DNA of 63,555 bases from an uncultured Lachnospiraceae bacterium (GTDB taxonomy: Bacteria; Bacillota; Clostridia; Lachnospirales; Lachnospiraceae). The translations under genes and the position numbers were made by a program. Under the pieces are notes generated by a model. That model had not been told where the DNA came from, made no database searches, and worked only from the letters and a program-made list of their open reading frames with translations. This document shows, in pieces, positions 50,758 through 60,275 of the stretch. The first letter of the stretch is position 1; every line of letters begins with the position of its first letter. The stretch is from positions 1-63,555 of the forward strand of contig CALWGV010000093.1 in assembly GCA_944380185.1 (NCBI GenBank), read 5' to 3'.

Positions 50758-51447
50758 ATGAAGAAGAGAATTTTGGCAATGCTGCTGGCTTTTACGCTGG
50801 TGATTCTCGCCGGCTGCGGCGGGCAGGGAGAGACGGAGACGACTCTTTCCCCTGCAGATGACGAACAGGCCACGGTACAGGAGACGGTGACGGAAACGGA
50901 ACAGGAGACTGCAGGTCAGGAGACCCTGGCGCAGACGGAAGGCGCCGGCGAAGAAGAGACTGAGGGAGAGTCCGGCCAGACCGCGGCAGGCGAATACCGA
51001 GACGATATTGCAGTGACGGCTCTTCGGGATGCCGTAAAAGAGGCCTACGGGGAAAATTATATTCCCAGCATGGAATACGATGCGGAAACAGTGGAAGCTC
51101 TCTTTGGCGTCAGCAGCGATATGTATGACGAAATCGTAGCTGAAGGACCGATGATCAGCGTTCATGTGGACACCTTGATTATTGTGAAGGCTAAAAGTGA
51201 CCGCGTAGAAGATGTGCGGACTGCGCTGGAAAACTACAGGGAGACACAGATTGAAACGGGAATGAATTATCCGATGAATATTCCCAAGCTGCAGGCTTCT
51301 GAGGTGGTGGTCTATGGAAATTACGTCTGCTATATTATGCTGGGCGTCATTGATGACAGCCTAACGGATGAAGGCGAAATGCTGGCCGCATTCCAGGAGC
51401 AGAACAAGATCGCTGAGGATGCCATCCAGGGATTGCTGGCGAAATAG
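50758..51447 (+). CDS. DUF4358 domain lipoprotein
   Basis: The 229-residue protein has a lipoprotein signal (LAGC lipobox), a Thr/Glu/Gln-rich linker of about 55 residues and a C-terminal DUF4358 domain, with the typical MEYDAETVEALFGVSSDMYDE stretch split over residues 100-120 and IIVKAKSDRVEDVRTALENY. The domain is common in Lachnospiraceae and its function is not known. ATG 50758 follows AGGAGA. It is a lone gene with own promoter, convergent with pyrI. Confidence 0.85.
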   Translation: MKKRILAMLLAFTLVILAGCGGQGETETTLSPADDEQATVQETVTETEQETAGQETLAQTEGAGEEETEGESGQTAAGEYRDDIAVTALRDAVKEAYGENYIPSMEYDAETVEALFGVSSDMYDEIVAEGPMISVHVDTLIIVKAKSDRVEDVRTALENYRETQIETGMNYPMNIPKLQASEVVVYGNYVCYIMLGVIDDSLTDEGEMLAAFQEQNKIAEDAIQGLLAK

Positions 51448-51488
51448 ATTGCCGGTGAAGTAATAGAAAAAGATTCAATTAAAATAAG

Positions 51489-51519
51489 GAGGCGGATGGA
51501 AATTCCATTCGCCCCTTTT
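51489..51519. terminator. Stem-loop between DUF4358 gene and pyrI
   Basis: GGCGGATGGAA (51491-51501) pairs with TTCCATTCGCC (51503-51513) with one wobble, followed by CCTTTT; on minus the flanking sequence is also T-rich. Confidence 0.65.
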
Positions 51520-51553
51520 CGATTTAACGCTCTGTCCGACCGCTAAATGAGTA

Positions 51554-52000
51554 TTACTTTTTATATTCGGTTTTGGTTCTGCCGTATTTTTCCTCGCAGT
51601 ACAGACAGCGATAAGTCTGCGTCTCTTCATCGGCAAGGAAGAAGATGTGGGGCAGTTCCTGTTCGATCGAGGTGATGCAGCGGGGATTCTTGCAGTGGAG
51701 AACATTGGTGATCCGTTTGGGCAGGCTTAAGGATTTTTTCTCAATGATTTTGTTATCCCGGATGATGTTGACGGTGATATTGTGATCGACGAAACCGAGG
51801 ACATCCAGGTCGATTTCATCGAGCCCGCCCTCAATCTTAATGATGTCCTTTCTGCCCATTTTGTTGCTGCGGGCATTTTTGATGATGGCCACCTCCGTGT
51901 CCACCTTGTCAAGTCCCAGGTATTTGTAGATGTCCATGGATTTGCCGGCCTTGATGTGATCCAGCACGATGCCCTCTTTCAGACCGCTGATATTAAGCAT
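51554..52000 (-). CDS. pyrI: Aspartate carbamoyltransferase regulatory subunit
   Basis: The 148-residue protein is the regulatory chain of ATCase and binds nucleotide effectors. It has the N-terminal allosteric domain (LKEGIVLDHIKAGKSMDIYK) and the C-terminal zinc domain with CKNPRC and CLYC. It lies 80 bases after pyrB in the same direction, forming pyrBI. Confidence 0.94.
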   Translation of the reverse strand: MLNISGLKEGIVLDHIKAGKSMDIYKYLGLDKVDTEVAIIKNARSNKMGRKDIIKIEGGLDEIDLDVLGFVDHNITVNIIRDNKIIEKKSLSLPKRITNVLHCKNPRCITSIEQELPHIFFLADEETQTYRCLYCEEKYGRTKTEYKK

Positions 52001-52080
52001 AGTTTTTGCCTCCGTTCGTTATGGAAAGAATTTATCTATTTCAAACAATCAAGCATGTTCGCTGGCGCAGATATCGCCGA

Positions 52081-53010
52081 TCAGGATAGCGCTGCAGCAT
52101 CGACCTCTAACAGGGTCAAAATCAGAGCCATACGCACATAGACACCGTACTGAACCTGCCGGAAATAGGCAGCGCGGGGATCGCTGTCCACCTCGACGGC
52201 GATTTCATTGACCCGAGGCAGGGGATGCAAAACCAGCATGTCCTGCCGGGCCAGGGCCATCTTGGCGGCGTCCAGGATATAGCAGTCCTTCATCCGCAGA
52301 TATTCATCCTCGCTGAAGAAGCGTTCGCGCTGAACGCGGGTCATGTAGAGAATATCAAGAAGGGGCATAGCCTCGTCCAGATTGGTGACTTCCTGATAGG
52401 GGATGCTGTTTTTCTCCAGGACGCCCTCCCGAATATAATCCGGGACGCGCAGTTCTGCGGGAGAGATCAGAACGAAGCGGATGCCGGGATAGCGAACCAG
52501 GGCATTGATCAGGGAATGCACTGTGCGTCCGAATTTCAAGTCGCCGCACAGCCCTACGGTCATGTCGCTTAAACGACCTTTCAGAGAGCGGATGGTCATG
52601 AGGTCGGTCAGGGTCTGGGTGGGATGCTGGTGCCCGCCGTCGCCTGCGTTGATGACGGGGATGGAGGCAGCCTGTGCACCTACCAGGGCTGCGCCCTCCT
52701 TGGGGTGGCGGATTGCACAGATATCGGCATAGCAGGATATCATCCGCAGAGTATCGGCCACGCTCTCGCCCTTGGATGCCGAGCTGCTTGCGGCCGAAGA
52801 AAAACCAAGTACATCGCCTCCCAGACTTAACATGGCAGACTCAAAACTCAGACGAGTTCTTGTACTTGGTTCATAAAATAATGTGGCTAATTTTTTGCCG
52901 TCACAGGCGTGTGCGTATTTTTTCTTGTTCTGTTCGATGTCTTCGGCCAGATTCATCAGGGCGTCCAGCTCCGCCACTGAAAAGTCCAGCGGACTGATCA
53001 AATGTCTCAT
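52081..53010 (-). CDS. pyrB: Aspartate carbamoyltransferase catalytic subunit
   Basis: The 309-residue enzyme joins carbamoyl phosphate and aspartate in pyrimidine synthesis. [16 protein letters not shown] holds the carbamoyl phosphate site, with [17 protein letters not shown] and HPLPRVNEI following. ATG 53010 follows AGGAGGAAG. A hairpin GCCTGA/TCAGGC (53031-53054) sits in the leader, upstream of the ribosome-binding site, and TATACT (53069-53064 on minus) is a likely -10; the -35 is poor. Confidence 0.95.
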   Translation of the reverse strand: MRHLISPLDFSVAELDALMNLAEDIEQNKKKYAHACDGKKLATLFYEPSTRTRLSFESAMLSLGGDVLGFSSAASSSASKGESVADTLRMISCYADICAIRHPKEGAALVGAQAASIPVINAGDGGHQHPTQTLTDLMTIRSLKGRLSDMTVGLCGDLKFGRTVHSLINALVRYPGIRFVLISPAELRVPDYIREGVLEKNSIPYQEVTNLDEAMPLLDILYMTRVQRERFFSEDEYLRMKDCYILDAAKMALARQDMLVLHPLPRVNEIAVEVDSDPRAAYFRQVQYGVYVRMALILTLLEVDAAALS

Positions 53011-53160
53011 CTGTTCTTCCTCCTGTATTGGCCTGATGCGCATCGGCTTCAGGCATTTTTATTAGTATACATGCAAATGTCGATTTGGGGAAGAGGGAAA
53101 ATAAAAAAAATTCTTTGGTCTGGTGGAAGCATTTGTATCCTGCACAATCTCTGTGCATAT

Positions 53161-54540
53161 TCAAATGTCTTTGAGAGACCGCCGGGCCGGGCCTGACAGC
53201 AGCTTTCCATTTTCGGTAAAGCGGGAACCGTGGCAGGGGCAGTCCCAGGTGTGGTCCGCCGGGTTGTAGGAAAGAGTGCAGCCCAGATGAGTGCAGGTGG
53301 GACCAAAGCCCTTTTCCACACATCGTTTTTTCCCATAAGGGACAAAGGGTTTCTGCAGGAGCAGATGGACGGCGGTGCGGCCGGCATCGGCCAGAAAAGG
53401 CCCCATGGCTGAACACAGGGAGAGGCGCTGCGGGATGTAGATGTCAAAATGATCGGTATTTCGTCCGAGAATCCGATCGGACAGAGCCAGAGCTGCCGTC
53501 ATGGCGCCGGTCATCCCCCACTTCCGGAAACCGGTGGCCACATACAGGTGCGGCGTCCAGATGGAAAAAGGGCCGATGAAAGGGATGCGGTCGTGAGGCA
53601 TGGCGTCCTCGTTGGACCAGTGGGCGGCCACGGCTGCCCGCGGATACATCCTCCTGGCGTGATGCCACAGTCTGCGGTAGCCATCGCCGGGATGCAGCTT
53701 GCCGCTGCGGTGCCCCAGACCGCCGAAGATGGTAAAGCGGCCGAAGGAACGGAAGGTGTATCCGCCTGGGTCGCAGCAATAATACATGCCGGACAGAGCT
53801 GCGGCACTGTCCAGAGCCAGCAGATAAGACAGTTCCTGATGCTGGCGCAGGAAATAAAAGCCCGGCACATTGACAAAGGGGTAATGGGTGGCAATGACAA
53901 TATGTCCGGCGCGTACGGTGTGAAGTTCCCCGCCGGAGCATATGTCGATTTTGTGGCCGTGGATCCTTATGACTTCGGCGTGCTCATAAACGGTCAGCTG
54001 GGAGGCGACTGCGCGCAGAAATTTCAGCGGATGAAACTGAGCCTGATGGTCAAAACGGACTGCTCCGGCTACCGGAAAGGGAAGCTCTGTCCGGCGGGTA
54101 AAAGAGGCCGGCAGGCCCAAGGCAACTGCACTTTCCTCCTCCCTCTTTAACTGTTCGGCGTCGGTCGTGCTGTACAGATAGGAGGCCGCTTCCTCCAGGT
54201 GACAGGAAATATGTTCCTGCTGGATGATATTTCTGTAGTAAGAGATGGCCTTCTGCTGGGCGGCGGCATACTGACGGGCCTTTTCTCTCCCCAGATCCTT
54301 GATGAGTTTTGCGTAAATCAGCCCGTGCTGGCTGGTAATCTTTGCCGTGGTGAAAGCGGTGGCACCTTTTCCGATTTCGTCTTTTTCAAAGACAGCTACA
54401 GATAGCCCGCTGTCCCTGAGCAGATAGGCGGTGAGAATACCGGCCATGCCGCCGCCGACGACTGCCACATCTACTTCTATTCCCGACGTGAGAGAGGGGA
54501 AGGCTGGCATCCTGCAGGTTTTGGTCCAGATCGATTCCAT
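53161..54540 (-). CDS. FAD-dependent oxidoreductase fused to a C-terminal Rieske domain
   Basis: The 459-residue protein begins with a dinucleotide-binding DVAVVGGGMAGILTAYLL motif and a DAO-type oxidoreductase domain of about 370 residues. The last 80 residues form a Rieske 2Fe-2S domain with ligands C416-x-H418 and C434-x-x-H437 (CTHLGC and CPCHGS). Similar fusions are known in Firmicutes, but the substrate is not established. No signal peptide, so it is cytoplasmic. It stands alone on the minus strand. Confidence 0.88.
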   Translation of the reverse strand: MESIWTKTCRMPAFPSLTSGIEVDVAVVGGGMAGILTAYLLRDSGLSVAVFEKDEIGKGATAFTTAKITSQHGLIYAKLIKDLGREKARQYAAAQQKAISYYRNIIQQEHISCHLEEAASYLYSTTDAEQLKREEESAVALGLPASFTRRTELPFPVAGAVRFDHQAQFHPLKFLRAVASQLTVYEHAEVIRIHGHKIDICSGGELHTVRAGHIVIATHYPFVNVPGFYFLRQHQELSYLLALDSAAALSGMYYCCDPGGYTFRSFGRFTIFGGLGHRSGKLHPGDGYRRLWHHARRMYPRAAVAAHWSNEDAMPHDRIPFIGPFSIWTPHLYVATGFRKWGMTGAMTAALALSDRILGRNTDHFDIYIPQRLSLCSAMGPFLADAGRTAVHLLLQKPFVPYGKKRCVEKGFGPTCTHLGCTLSYNPADHTWDCPCHGSRFTENGKLLSGPARRSLKDI

Positions 54541-54585
54541 TGCAAAGCCTCCTTGTTAAATAACGGATATTGACATTACAGGACT

Positions 54586-54614
54586 ATACTATTTATAGTC
54601 TGTATTTATAGTAT
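54586..54614. promoter_or_regulatory. Inverted repeat between FAD-Rieske and ArsC-like genes
   Basis: ATACTAT (54586-54592) and ATAGTAT (54608-54614) flank an AT-rich 15-base centre that repeats TTTATAG/TTATAG. It lies in the divergent promoter region and may be a shared operator. Confidence 0.4.
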
Positions 54615-54726
54615 GGAAAAGGGAAGGCGAACTTATGTAGGGCAAAAGAGAGAAAACCATAGCAAAAGCGGATGGAATAGGGTATAATGAATCTATCTTC
54701 AAAACACAGCAACCGGGAGGAGAATT

Positions 54727-55086
54727 ATGCAGTTTATTTGTTACCCCAAGTGTTCCACCTGCATGAAAGCAAAAAAATGGCTGGACAGTCATGGGATTTC
54801 TTACGAAGAGAGATATATCCATGAAAAGAATCCGACATATGCTGAACTGGCGGATTGGCACAAGAGGAGCGGACTGCCCCTGCGAAAGTTTTTCAATACC
54901 AGCGGTCAGCGCTATAGAGCTCTGGGGCTGCGGGACAAGCTGGGCGAAATGAGCGAGGAGGAGGCGCTGCAGCTCCTGGCCAGCGACGGAATGCTGGTGA
55001 AACGACCGATTCTGGTGGATGATGCCCATGTACTGGTAGGCTTTAAGGAAGCAGACTGGGAGCAGACTCTGGGGACCAAAGCATGA
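54727..55086 (+). CDS. ArsC/Spx family protein
   Basis: The 119-residue thioredoxin-fold protein starts with QFICYPKCSTCMKAKKWLD, with a CxxC pair like Spx and YffB, and has PLRKFFNTSG and VKRPILVDD typical of the arsenate reductase-like family. True arsenate reduction is uncertain; many such proteins are thiol regulators or unassigned. TATAAT at about 54691 is a likely -10. It precedes deoD by about 80 bases. Confidence 0.85.
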   Translation: MQFICYPKCSTCMKAKKWLDSHGISYEERYIHEKNPTYAELADWHKRSGLPLRKFFNTSGQRYRALGLRDKLGEMSEEEALQLLASDGMLVKRPILVDDAHVLVGFKEADWEQTLGTKA

Positions 55087-55168
55087 AAATCGTATGTATT
55101 CCTGAGAAATGCATAAAATCACAGACAAACCAATGAAAATTCATAACAGGGAAAAGGAGGAATTATCT

Positions 55169-55882
55169 ATGTCTAACACACCTACCCCCCACATTGAGGC
55201 GATGCCGGGCGATATAGCGAAGACTGTGCTGATGCCGGGTGACCCGCTTCGAGCCAAATTTATCGCGGAGACCTATCTGGAAAATCCGGTCTGTTTCAAT
55301 CAGGTGCGCAACATGCTGGGATATACCGGCACCTACAAGGGCAAGACCGTGTCCGTCATGGGCGGAGGAATGGGAATGCCTTCGATCGGGATCTACTCCT
55401 ATGAGCTCTTTCATTTTTATGGGGTAGAGCAGATTATCCGCATAGGCACAGCCGGCGGAATGGGAGAGGATGTAAAGGTGAGAGATGTGGTGATGGCCAT
55501 GGGAGCCTGCACCAATTCCAACTATGCTTCCCAGTTTAACCTGCCGGGAACCATTGCGCCCATTGCCGATTTCGGCCTTCTTCGCCGGGCCGTGGAGGTA
55601 GCAGAGTCTAAGGGGATTACGCCGAAGGTAGGCAATCTGTTATCCTCAGATACCTTTTACTGCGCTGACCAGACTGCGGCAGGCAGATGGAGGGATATGG
55701 GCGTTCTGGCCACGGAGATGGAGGCTGCTGCCCTGTATCTCAATGCGATCTATGCCAAAAAGAAGGCGCTGTGCATCTGTACAATTTCCGATCACATTTT
55801 CACCGGAGAATCTCTGCCCTCCATTGATCGGCAGGTCAGCTTCCGGGAGATGATGGAGATCGCGCTGGAGCTGGTGGAGTGA
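55169..55882 (+). CDS. deoD: Purine nucleoside phosphorylase, hexameric DeoD type
   Basis: The 237-residue enzyme cleaves purine (deoxy)nucleosides, including adenosine, with phosphate. The PTPHIEAMPGDIAKTVLMPG start, IRIGTAGG and VLATEMEAAALY are typical. ATG 55169 follows AAAAGGAGG; the longer in-frame start at 55109 is unsupported. Its stop overlaps the next ATG by one base, so deoD-yitT are coupled. Confidence 0.94.
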   Translation: MSNTPTPHIEAMPGDIAKTVLMPGDPLRAKFIAETYLENPVCFNQVRNMLGYTGTYKGKTVSVMGGGMGMPSIGIYSYELFHFYGVEQIIRIGTAGGMGEDVKVRDVVMAMGACTNSNYASQFNLPGTIAPIADFGLLRRAVEVAESKGITPKVGNLLSSDTFYCADQTAAGRWRDMGVLATEMEAAALYLNAIYAKKKALCICTISDHIFTGESLPSIDRQVSFREMMEIALELVE

Positions 55883-56784
55883 TGGAAAAGCAGGAAAACA
55901 AAGAAAAGAAGGAGCTTTTGTCCGGCGAGGCGTCGAAGCTCGCCGTCTGCCTGGCGGGAAGCCTGATTTATGCCTGCGGGGTGGGACTATTCACTGCTCC
56001 CTCCGGCATTTACAGCGGGGGCTTTGTGGGAATCGGCCAGGTGACCCGTACGGTTCTGGCCCGTTATGCCGGTCTGACCTTCGGGGAATTTGACATTGCC
56101 GGTATACTGAACTTTGTGCTGAATATCCCGGTTCTGTGGCTGGCGTTCCGCCATATGAGCCACCACTTTTTTGTGAAGACGCTGACCTGTGTGGCGGCCA
56201 TTTCGTTCTTTCTTTCGCTGATTCAGCAGCCGGAGTCTCTGCTTGGCGGAGATGTGCTGGGTTCTGCTATTATCGGCGGTATTCTCACCGGCCTGGGCGT
56301 AGGGCTGATCCTCTATTCGGGAGGCTCGTCGGGAGGTGTGGATATTATTGGTCTGTATCTGATGCGCAAAAAGCCGGATATCAGCGTGGGACGGCTGGGT
56401 ATGCTGGTGAATTTTATGATCTATGGCCTCTGCATTATACTGTTTGATGTGTCGGTGGCCATTTATTCCATTATTTTCACGACGTTTTACGGCGTTGTGG
56501 TAGACCGGGTTCACGCGCAGAACATTAATACGCAGGCGATGATTATCACCCAGACGGACGGAAGCGCGATCAGCCATGCGGTGATGCAGCAGCTGAGCCG
56601 CGGCGTCACCAGCTGGCATGGTGTCGGAGCCTATGCGGAAAGTGAGAAGACCATTCTTTTTGTGATCTTGTCAAAGTATGAGGCAGGGCATCTCAAGCAG
56701 ATTTTAAAGGAGCTGGATCCCCATGCCTTTGTGGTGTTCCAGCAGGGAGTAAGCGTCTATGGATTCTACCAAAAACATCTGTGA
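55882..56784 (+). CDS. YitT family membrane protein
   Basis: The 300-residue protein has five predicted membrane spans (DUF161-like) and a C-terminal DUF2179 domain (EKTILFVILSKYEAGHLKQI). The family is widespread in Firmicutes and its function is not known, though a transport role is often supposed. It is coupled to deoD and overlaps the radical SAM gene by 26 bases. Confidence 0.88.
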   Translation: MEKQENKEKKELLSGEASKLAVCLAGSLIYACGVGLFTAPSGIYSGGFVGIGQVTRTVLARYAGLTFGEFDIAGILNFVLNIPVLWLAFRHMSHHFFVKTLTCVAAISFFLSLIQQPESLLGGDVLGSAIIGGILTGLGVGLILYSGGSSGGVDIIGLYLMRKKPDISVGRLGMLVNFMIYGLCIILFDVSVAIYSIIFTTFYGVVVDRVHAQNINTQAMIITQTDGSAISHAVMQQLSRGVTSWHGVGAYAESEKTILFVILSKYEAGHLKQILKELDPHAFVVFQQGVSVYGFYQKHL

Positions 56785-57769
56785 CCACGCGGGCGGCGGC
56801 CGGGGACTTTATTCCGACGGCCGCCCTTATTACTCGCTGGGGCTTTATCTGAAGCAGCACTTTGGACAGCGGCTGTACAAGCTTTCGCTGGACGGCGGCA
56901 TGTCCTGCCCCAATCGGGATGGGACGGCAGGATATGGCGGCTGTATTTTCTGCAGCGCAGGTGGGTCCGGAGATTTTGCGGCCGACAGACGGCTTTCTGT
57001 TGGGGCCCAGCTTGAGCAGGCCAAGGCGCTGCAGGCGAAAAAGGCTGTGGCCGGCGGCGAGCACAGACAAGGCTCCTGCGTTCGCCCCGGTTATATTGCC
57101 TATTTTCAAGCTTACACCAACACCTATGGGCCAACGGAATACTTGTCTCAGATCTTCAGCCAAGCCATGGCAGACGAGGAAGTAAAAGTTTTGTCCATAG
57201 CTACCCGTCCGGATTGTCTGGGGGATGAGGTGATGGAATTGCTGAATCGCCTGGGGCAGACAAAGCCGATCTGGGTGGAATTGGGGCTTCAAACGATCCA
57301 TAAGGAGACAGCGAGATTGATTCGCCGGGGCTATGAGCTGTCCTGTTTTGCCGAGGCGGTGGAGAAGCTGAAAGCCGGCGGCCATACGGTGATCGCTCAT
57401 ATGATTCTGGGACTGCCGGGAGAAAATCTGCAGATGATGGAGGAGACGGCCCGGTATCTGGGCGATATCGATATAGACGGGGTCAAACTGCAGCTGCTCC
57501 ACATACTGAAGGGAACGGAGCTGGCTCAATGGTATCGGCGCGGAGAGTGCACGGTGATGGAAAAGGAAGAGTATTTTGCCGCCGTGGGGAGATGCCTGCA
57601 GGTGCTGCCCCGAAGCACGGTGATTCACCGCATTACCGGAGATGGCCCTGCTGATCTTTTGCTTGCGCCTTCCTGGAGTTTGGACAAAAAGCGAGTCCTC
57701 AATGAGCTCCATCACTATCTGAAAGAAGAAAAAATCATACAGGGCGCCGCATATGAGGGAAAAGAATGA
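56759..57769 (+). CDS. TIGR01212 family radical SAM protein (YhcC-like)
   Basis: The 336-residue protein has a longer-spaced radical SAM Cys motif, CPNRDG...CIFC, after LYKLSLDGGMS, plus VELGLQTIHKETARLIRRG, typical of the YhcC family. Substrate is unknown; related proteins act on nucleotides or tRNA. The start lies inside the end of the YitT gene, so it is translated with it. A terminator follows at 57884. Confidence 0.9.
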   Translation: MDSTKNICDHAGGGRGLYSDGRPYYSLGLYLKQHFGQRLYKLSLDGGMSCPNRDGTAGYGGCIFCSAGGSGDFAADRRLSVGAQLEQAKALQAKKAVAGGEHRQGSCVRPGYIAYFQAYTNTYGPTEYLSQIFSQAMADEEVKVLSIATRPDCLGDEVMELLNRLGQTKPIWVELGLQTIHKETARLIRRGYELSCFAEAVEKLKAGGHTVIAHMILGLPGENLQMMEETARYLGDIDIDGVKLQLLHILKGTELAQWYRRGECTVMEKEEYFAAVGRCLQVLPRSTVIHRITGDGPADLLLAPSWSLDKKRVLNELHHYLKEEKIIQGAAYEGKE

Positions 57770-57883
57770 CCGGATGTTCTCTCCCATTTGCCATGAAGGC
57801 AGAAAAAAGACGAGAAGAAAACAGAAGATGGGATAAAATTCCAGTATTATTTTCTCCTCTTTTGCCACACTAGAAAACGTAAG

Positions 57884-57915
57884 AGGCTGCTGCACGGGCC
57901 CGAAGCAGTCTTTTT
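57884..57915 (+). terminator. Intrinsic terminator after the radical SAM gene
   Basis: AGGCTGCT (57884-57891) pairs with AGCAGTCT (57904-57911), followed by TTTT; CGGGCCCG lies in the loop. Confidence 0.8.
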
Positions 57916-57920
57916 GATAG

Positions 57921-57960
57921 GGGGATTGCTCTTTCTTGTTACAGCAATCCCCATTATACT
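57921..57960 (+). promoter_or_regulatory. Inverted repeat at the tepA promoter
   Basis: GGGGATTGCT (57921-57930) and AGCAATCCCC (57943-57952) are perfect inverted 10-mers with a 12-base centre, immediately before TATACT (57955-57960). No T-run follows, so an operator over the promoter is more likely than a terminator. Confidence 0.5.
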
Positions 57961-58000
57961 GTGAAAGCCCGGGCCGGTATGCATAGGGCAGAGAGGATGG

Positions 58001-58741
58001 ATGCCGATGAAGAGAAGTGACATGGACAGCAGGGACAGCGGGAGAGAGAGCCAGGAGAATACCCGCAGAGAAAATGAAAAGCTGCAGGATGAAAAGATCA
58101 GCGAGTATGGGCAGACGATGCTCGACAACAATGAGCGGGAGTATAAAATCCATCTGCTCAGTATCGTCGGGGAGATCGAGGGGCACGAAAATCTCTCGTC
58201 CGGCAGCAAGACAACGAAGTATGATCATGTGCTGCCGCAGCTGGCGCAGATTGAGGACAATCGGAAGATCGACGGGCTTCTGGTGCTGTTAAATACGTCG
58301 GGAGGGGATGTGGATGCAGGGTTGGCTATTGCGGAAATGATAGCCTCTCTGAGTATTCCCACCGTATCGCTGGTTCTGGGAGGCAGTCATTCCATCGGCG
58401 GACCGCTGGCCGTCTCAGCCGACTATTCTTTTATCGTGCCTAGCGGAGCCATGATCGTCCATCCGGTGCGTATGAATGGGATGGTCATCGGCGCTCCTCA
58501 GACCTATGACTATTTCAAGAGGACACAGGACAGAATTACCGGTTTTATCGCGGCACACAGCCGTGTGCCGCAGGAGAGGCTGGAAGAGATGATGATCAAT
58601 ACAGCAGAGCTCACCAAAGATCTGGGAACAATTCTGATAGGAGAAGAGGCGGTAAAGGAGGGGCTTATCGATGAGGTGGGAGGCATAAAGGACGCTCTGG
58701 CCCGACTGTACCGCATGATTGAAAAAAGAAGAAAAGGATGA
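58001..58741 (+). CDS. tepA: ClpP-class serine peptidase TepA-like
   Basis: The 246-residue protein has the ClpP-like fold with nucleophile Ser in GGSHSIGGP and His in VHPVRMNG, plus VLLNTSGGDVDAG before it. The first 50 residues are charged and likely flexible. In Bacillus TepA helps protein export and spore germination signals. ATG 58001 and ATG 58007 are both possible starts after AGAGGATGG. Single-gene unit. Confidence 0.85.
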   Translation: MPMKRSDMDSRDSGRESQENTRRENEKLQDEKISEYGQTMLDNNEREYKIHLLSIVGEIEGHENLSSGSKTTKYDHVLPQLAQIEDNRKIDGLLVLLNTSGGDVDAGLAIAEMIASLSIPTVSLVLGGSHSIGGPLAVSADYSFIVPSGAMIVHPVRMNGMVIGAPQTYDYFKRTQDRITGFIAAHSRVPQERLEEMMINTAELTKDLGTILIGEEAVKEGLIDEVGGIKDALARLYRMIEKRRKG

Positions 58742-58742
58742 C

Positions 58743-58770
58743 AAAAAACCGCCTGCCTTTTTTCGGGCGG
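58743..58770 (-). terminator. Terminator of the CBS hemolysin-type gene
   Basis: On minus, CCGCC (58770-58766) pairs with GGCGG (58753-58749), followed by T6. It lies 71 bases after the stop codon and converges with tepA. Confidence 0.65.
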
Positions 58771-58841
58771 CTGGGTGGCCGGCCGGAAAAGGCAGACGGT
58801 GAAATGAGCTAAGTCAGGCCCTTTGAAAACCTGGCAGGAAA

Positions 58842-60275
58842 TCAGTTTTTCTCCTGATCCTTGTCTCTGTCCTTGTTTCGGTCTTTATCCTTGTTTTTGT
58901 TCTTTTCATGTTCCTTGTCTTTGCCGTGCTCTCTGTCGTCATCTTCCTCCTCTTCGTCCGGCGTCTCTTCCGGCAGTTTGCGAATGAGAGCGTAGGTGAC
59001 CATTTTATCTTCCACATTCTCCACATGGATTTCCAGACCATTGGTGGTCACGTCGAAGGAAGAGCCGTCATCGGGGATAGAGCGCAGACAGTTGAGAATC
59101 AGACCATTGACTGTATCGGCATTAATATCTTCCGGCAGTTCAATGTCCATGGCCTCCTCCAGATCCTCCAGGGAAGTGCCGCCCTCGACGCGCCAGAGAT
59201 TATCTTCCACCTGAACGATTTCCGGAGGCTCCGCCGGGTCAAATTCATCATAGATGTTGCCGACGATCTCCTCCAGCAGGTCTTCTACCGTGATGATGCC
59301 GGCGGTAGAGCCGTATTCATCGACAACCACCGCAATATGAATTTTTTTCTGCTGCATATCCTGGAACAATATGTCGGCGTGAATGGATTCCGGCACAAAA
59401 TAAGCGGAGCGAATCAATTCCCGGAAAGGACGGGGATCGGGACGATTTAAATTCAGCAGGAAATCTCTGGCATAGAGAATACCCAGAATGTCGTTGATAT
59501 CCTCATCGTAGACCGGGTAGCGGGAAAGGCCGCTTTCTTCGATGATTTTTACGATCTCCTTTTCATCCATGTCCACATCCAGAGCCACCACATCAGAAAC
59601 ATGAGTCATGGCGTCGGAGACGGTGATGTCGTCGAAGCGGAACACGTTCTGAATCCAGGTCTCTTCATCCTCATCGATGGTACCTTTTTCGCCGCCCAGT
59701 TCGATCATCATGCGTATTTCTTCCTCGGTAACCGATTCCTCCTGGGCTTCTGTTTTGACGTGCAGCAGCCGCAACACCAGATTGGTGGAGAAGGAGAGAA
59801 ACCAGATCACCGGCCGCATGATCGTACCCAGACCGGAAACCACAGGGGCGGCGATCCTTCCCACCAGCATAGGTTTCTGCATGGCTACGCGCTTGGGCAC
59901 CAGCTCACCGAAGATCAGGGTAAAGTAGGAGAGGATGATGGTAATCAGGATAACTGACAGAGTGTTTAAAACGCTCAGCGGAATGGCCTGAAAATTCAAA
60001 TCGTTGTAGACCCAGTTTACCAGACCGTCAGAAAAGTTGTCGGCGGCAAAGGCGCTGCCCAAAAGGTTGGCCAGGGTGATGCCGATCTGTATGGTCGACA
60101 GGAAATTGGACGGCTGCTCGACTAGCTTGAGAAGGCGTCCGGCGGATTTGTCGCCTTCTTCCTCCATTTTGCGAAGTTTAGTGGCATTGAGAGAGATCAC
60201 AGCGATCTCCGTACACGCAAAAAAGGCGTTTAGCAGAATCAGAAAAGCCTGCAGTAATAGTTGTCGTACTAACAT
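58842..60275 (-). CDS. CNNM/CBS-domain membrane protein (HlyC/CorC hemolysin family)
   Basis: The 477-residue protein has an N-terminal CNNM membrane domain with four spans, two CBS domains in the middle (VSDVVALDVDMDEKEIVKII, YPVYDEDIN, AVVVDEYGSTAGIITVEDLL) and a CorC/HlyC C-terminal domain. Family members are linked to Mg2+ or Co2+ transport. A repetitive tail of about 40 residues alternates Lys, Asp, Asn and Glu (KNKDKDRNKD), which is unusual. The ATG at 60275 follows AAGGAG. Confidence 0.9.
   Translation of the reverse strand: MLVRQLLLQAFLILLNAFFACTEIAVISLNATKLRKMEEEGDKSAGRLLKLVEQPSNFLSTIQIGITLANLLGSAFAADNFSDGLVNWVYNDLNFQAIPLSVLNTLSVILITIILSYFTLIFGELVPKRVAMQKPMLVGRIAAPVVSGLGTIMRPVIWFLSFSTNLVLRLLHVKTEAQEESVTEEEIRMMIELGGEKGTIDEDEETWIQNVFRFDDITVSDAMTHVSDVVALDVDMDEKEIVKIIEESGLSRYPVYDEDINDILGILYARDFLLNLNRPDPRPFRELIRSAYFVPESIHADILFQDMQQKKIHIAVVVDEYGSTAGIITVEDLLEEIVGNIYDEFDPAEPPEIVQVEDNLWRVEGGTSLEDLEEAMDIELPEDINADTVNGLILNCLRSIPDDGSSFDVTTNGLEIHVENVEDKMVTYALIRKLPEETPDEEEEDDDREHGKDKEHEKNKNKDKDRNKDRDKDQEKN

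Noticed and set aside
56693-58228. 511-codon minus-strand frame over three genes
   Set aside because: It crosses the YitT, radical SAM and TepA genes and two intergenic control regions.
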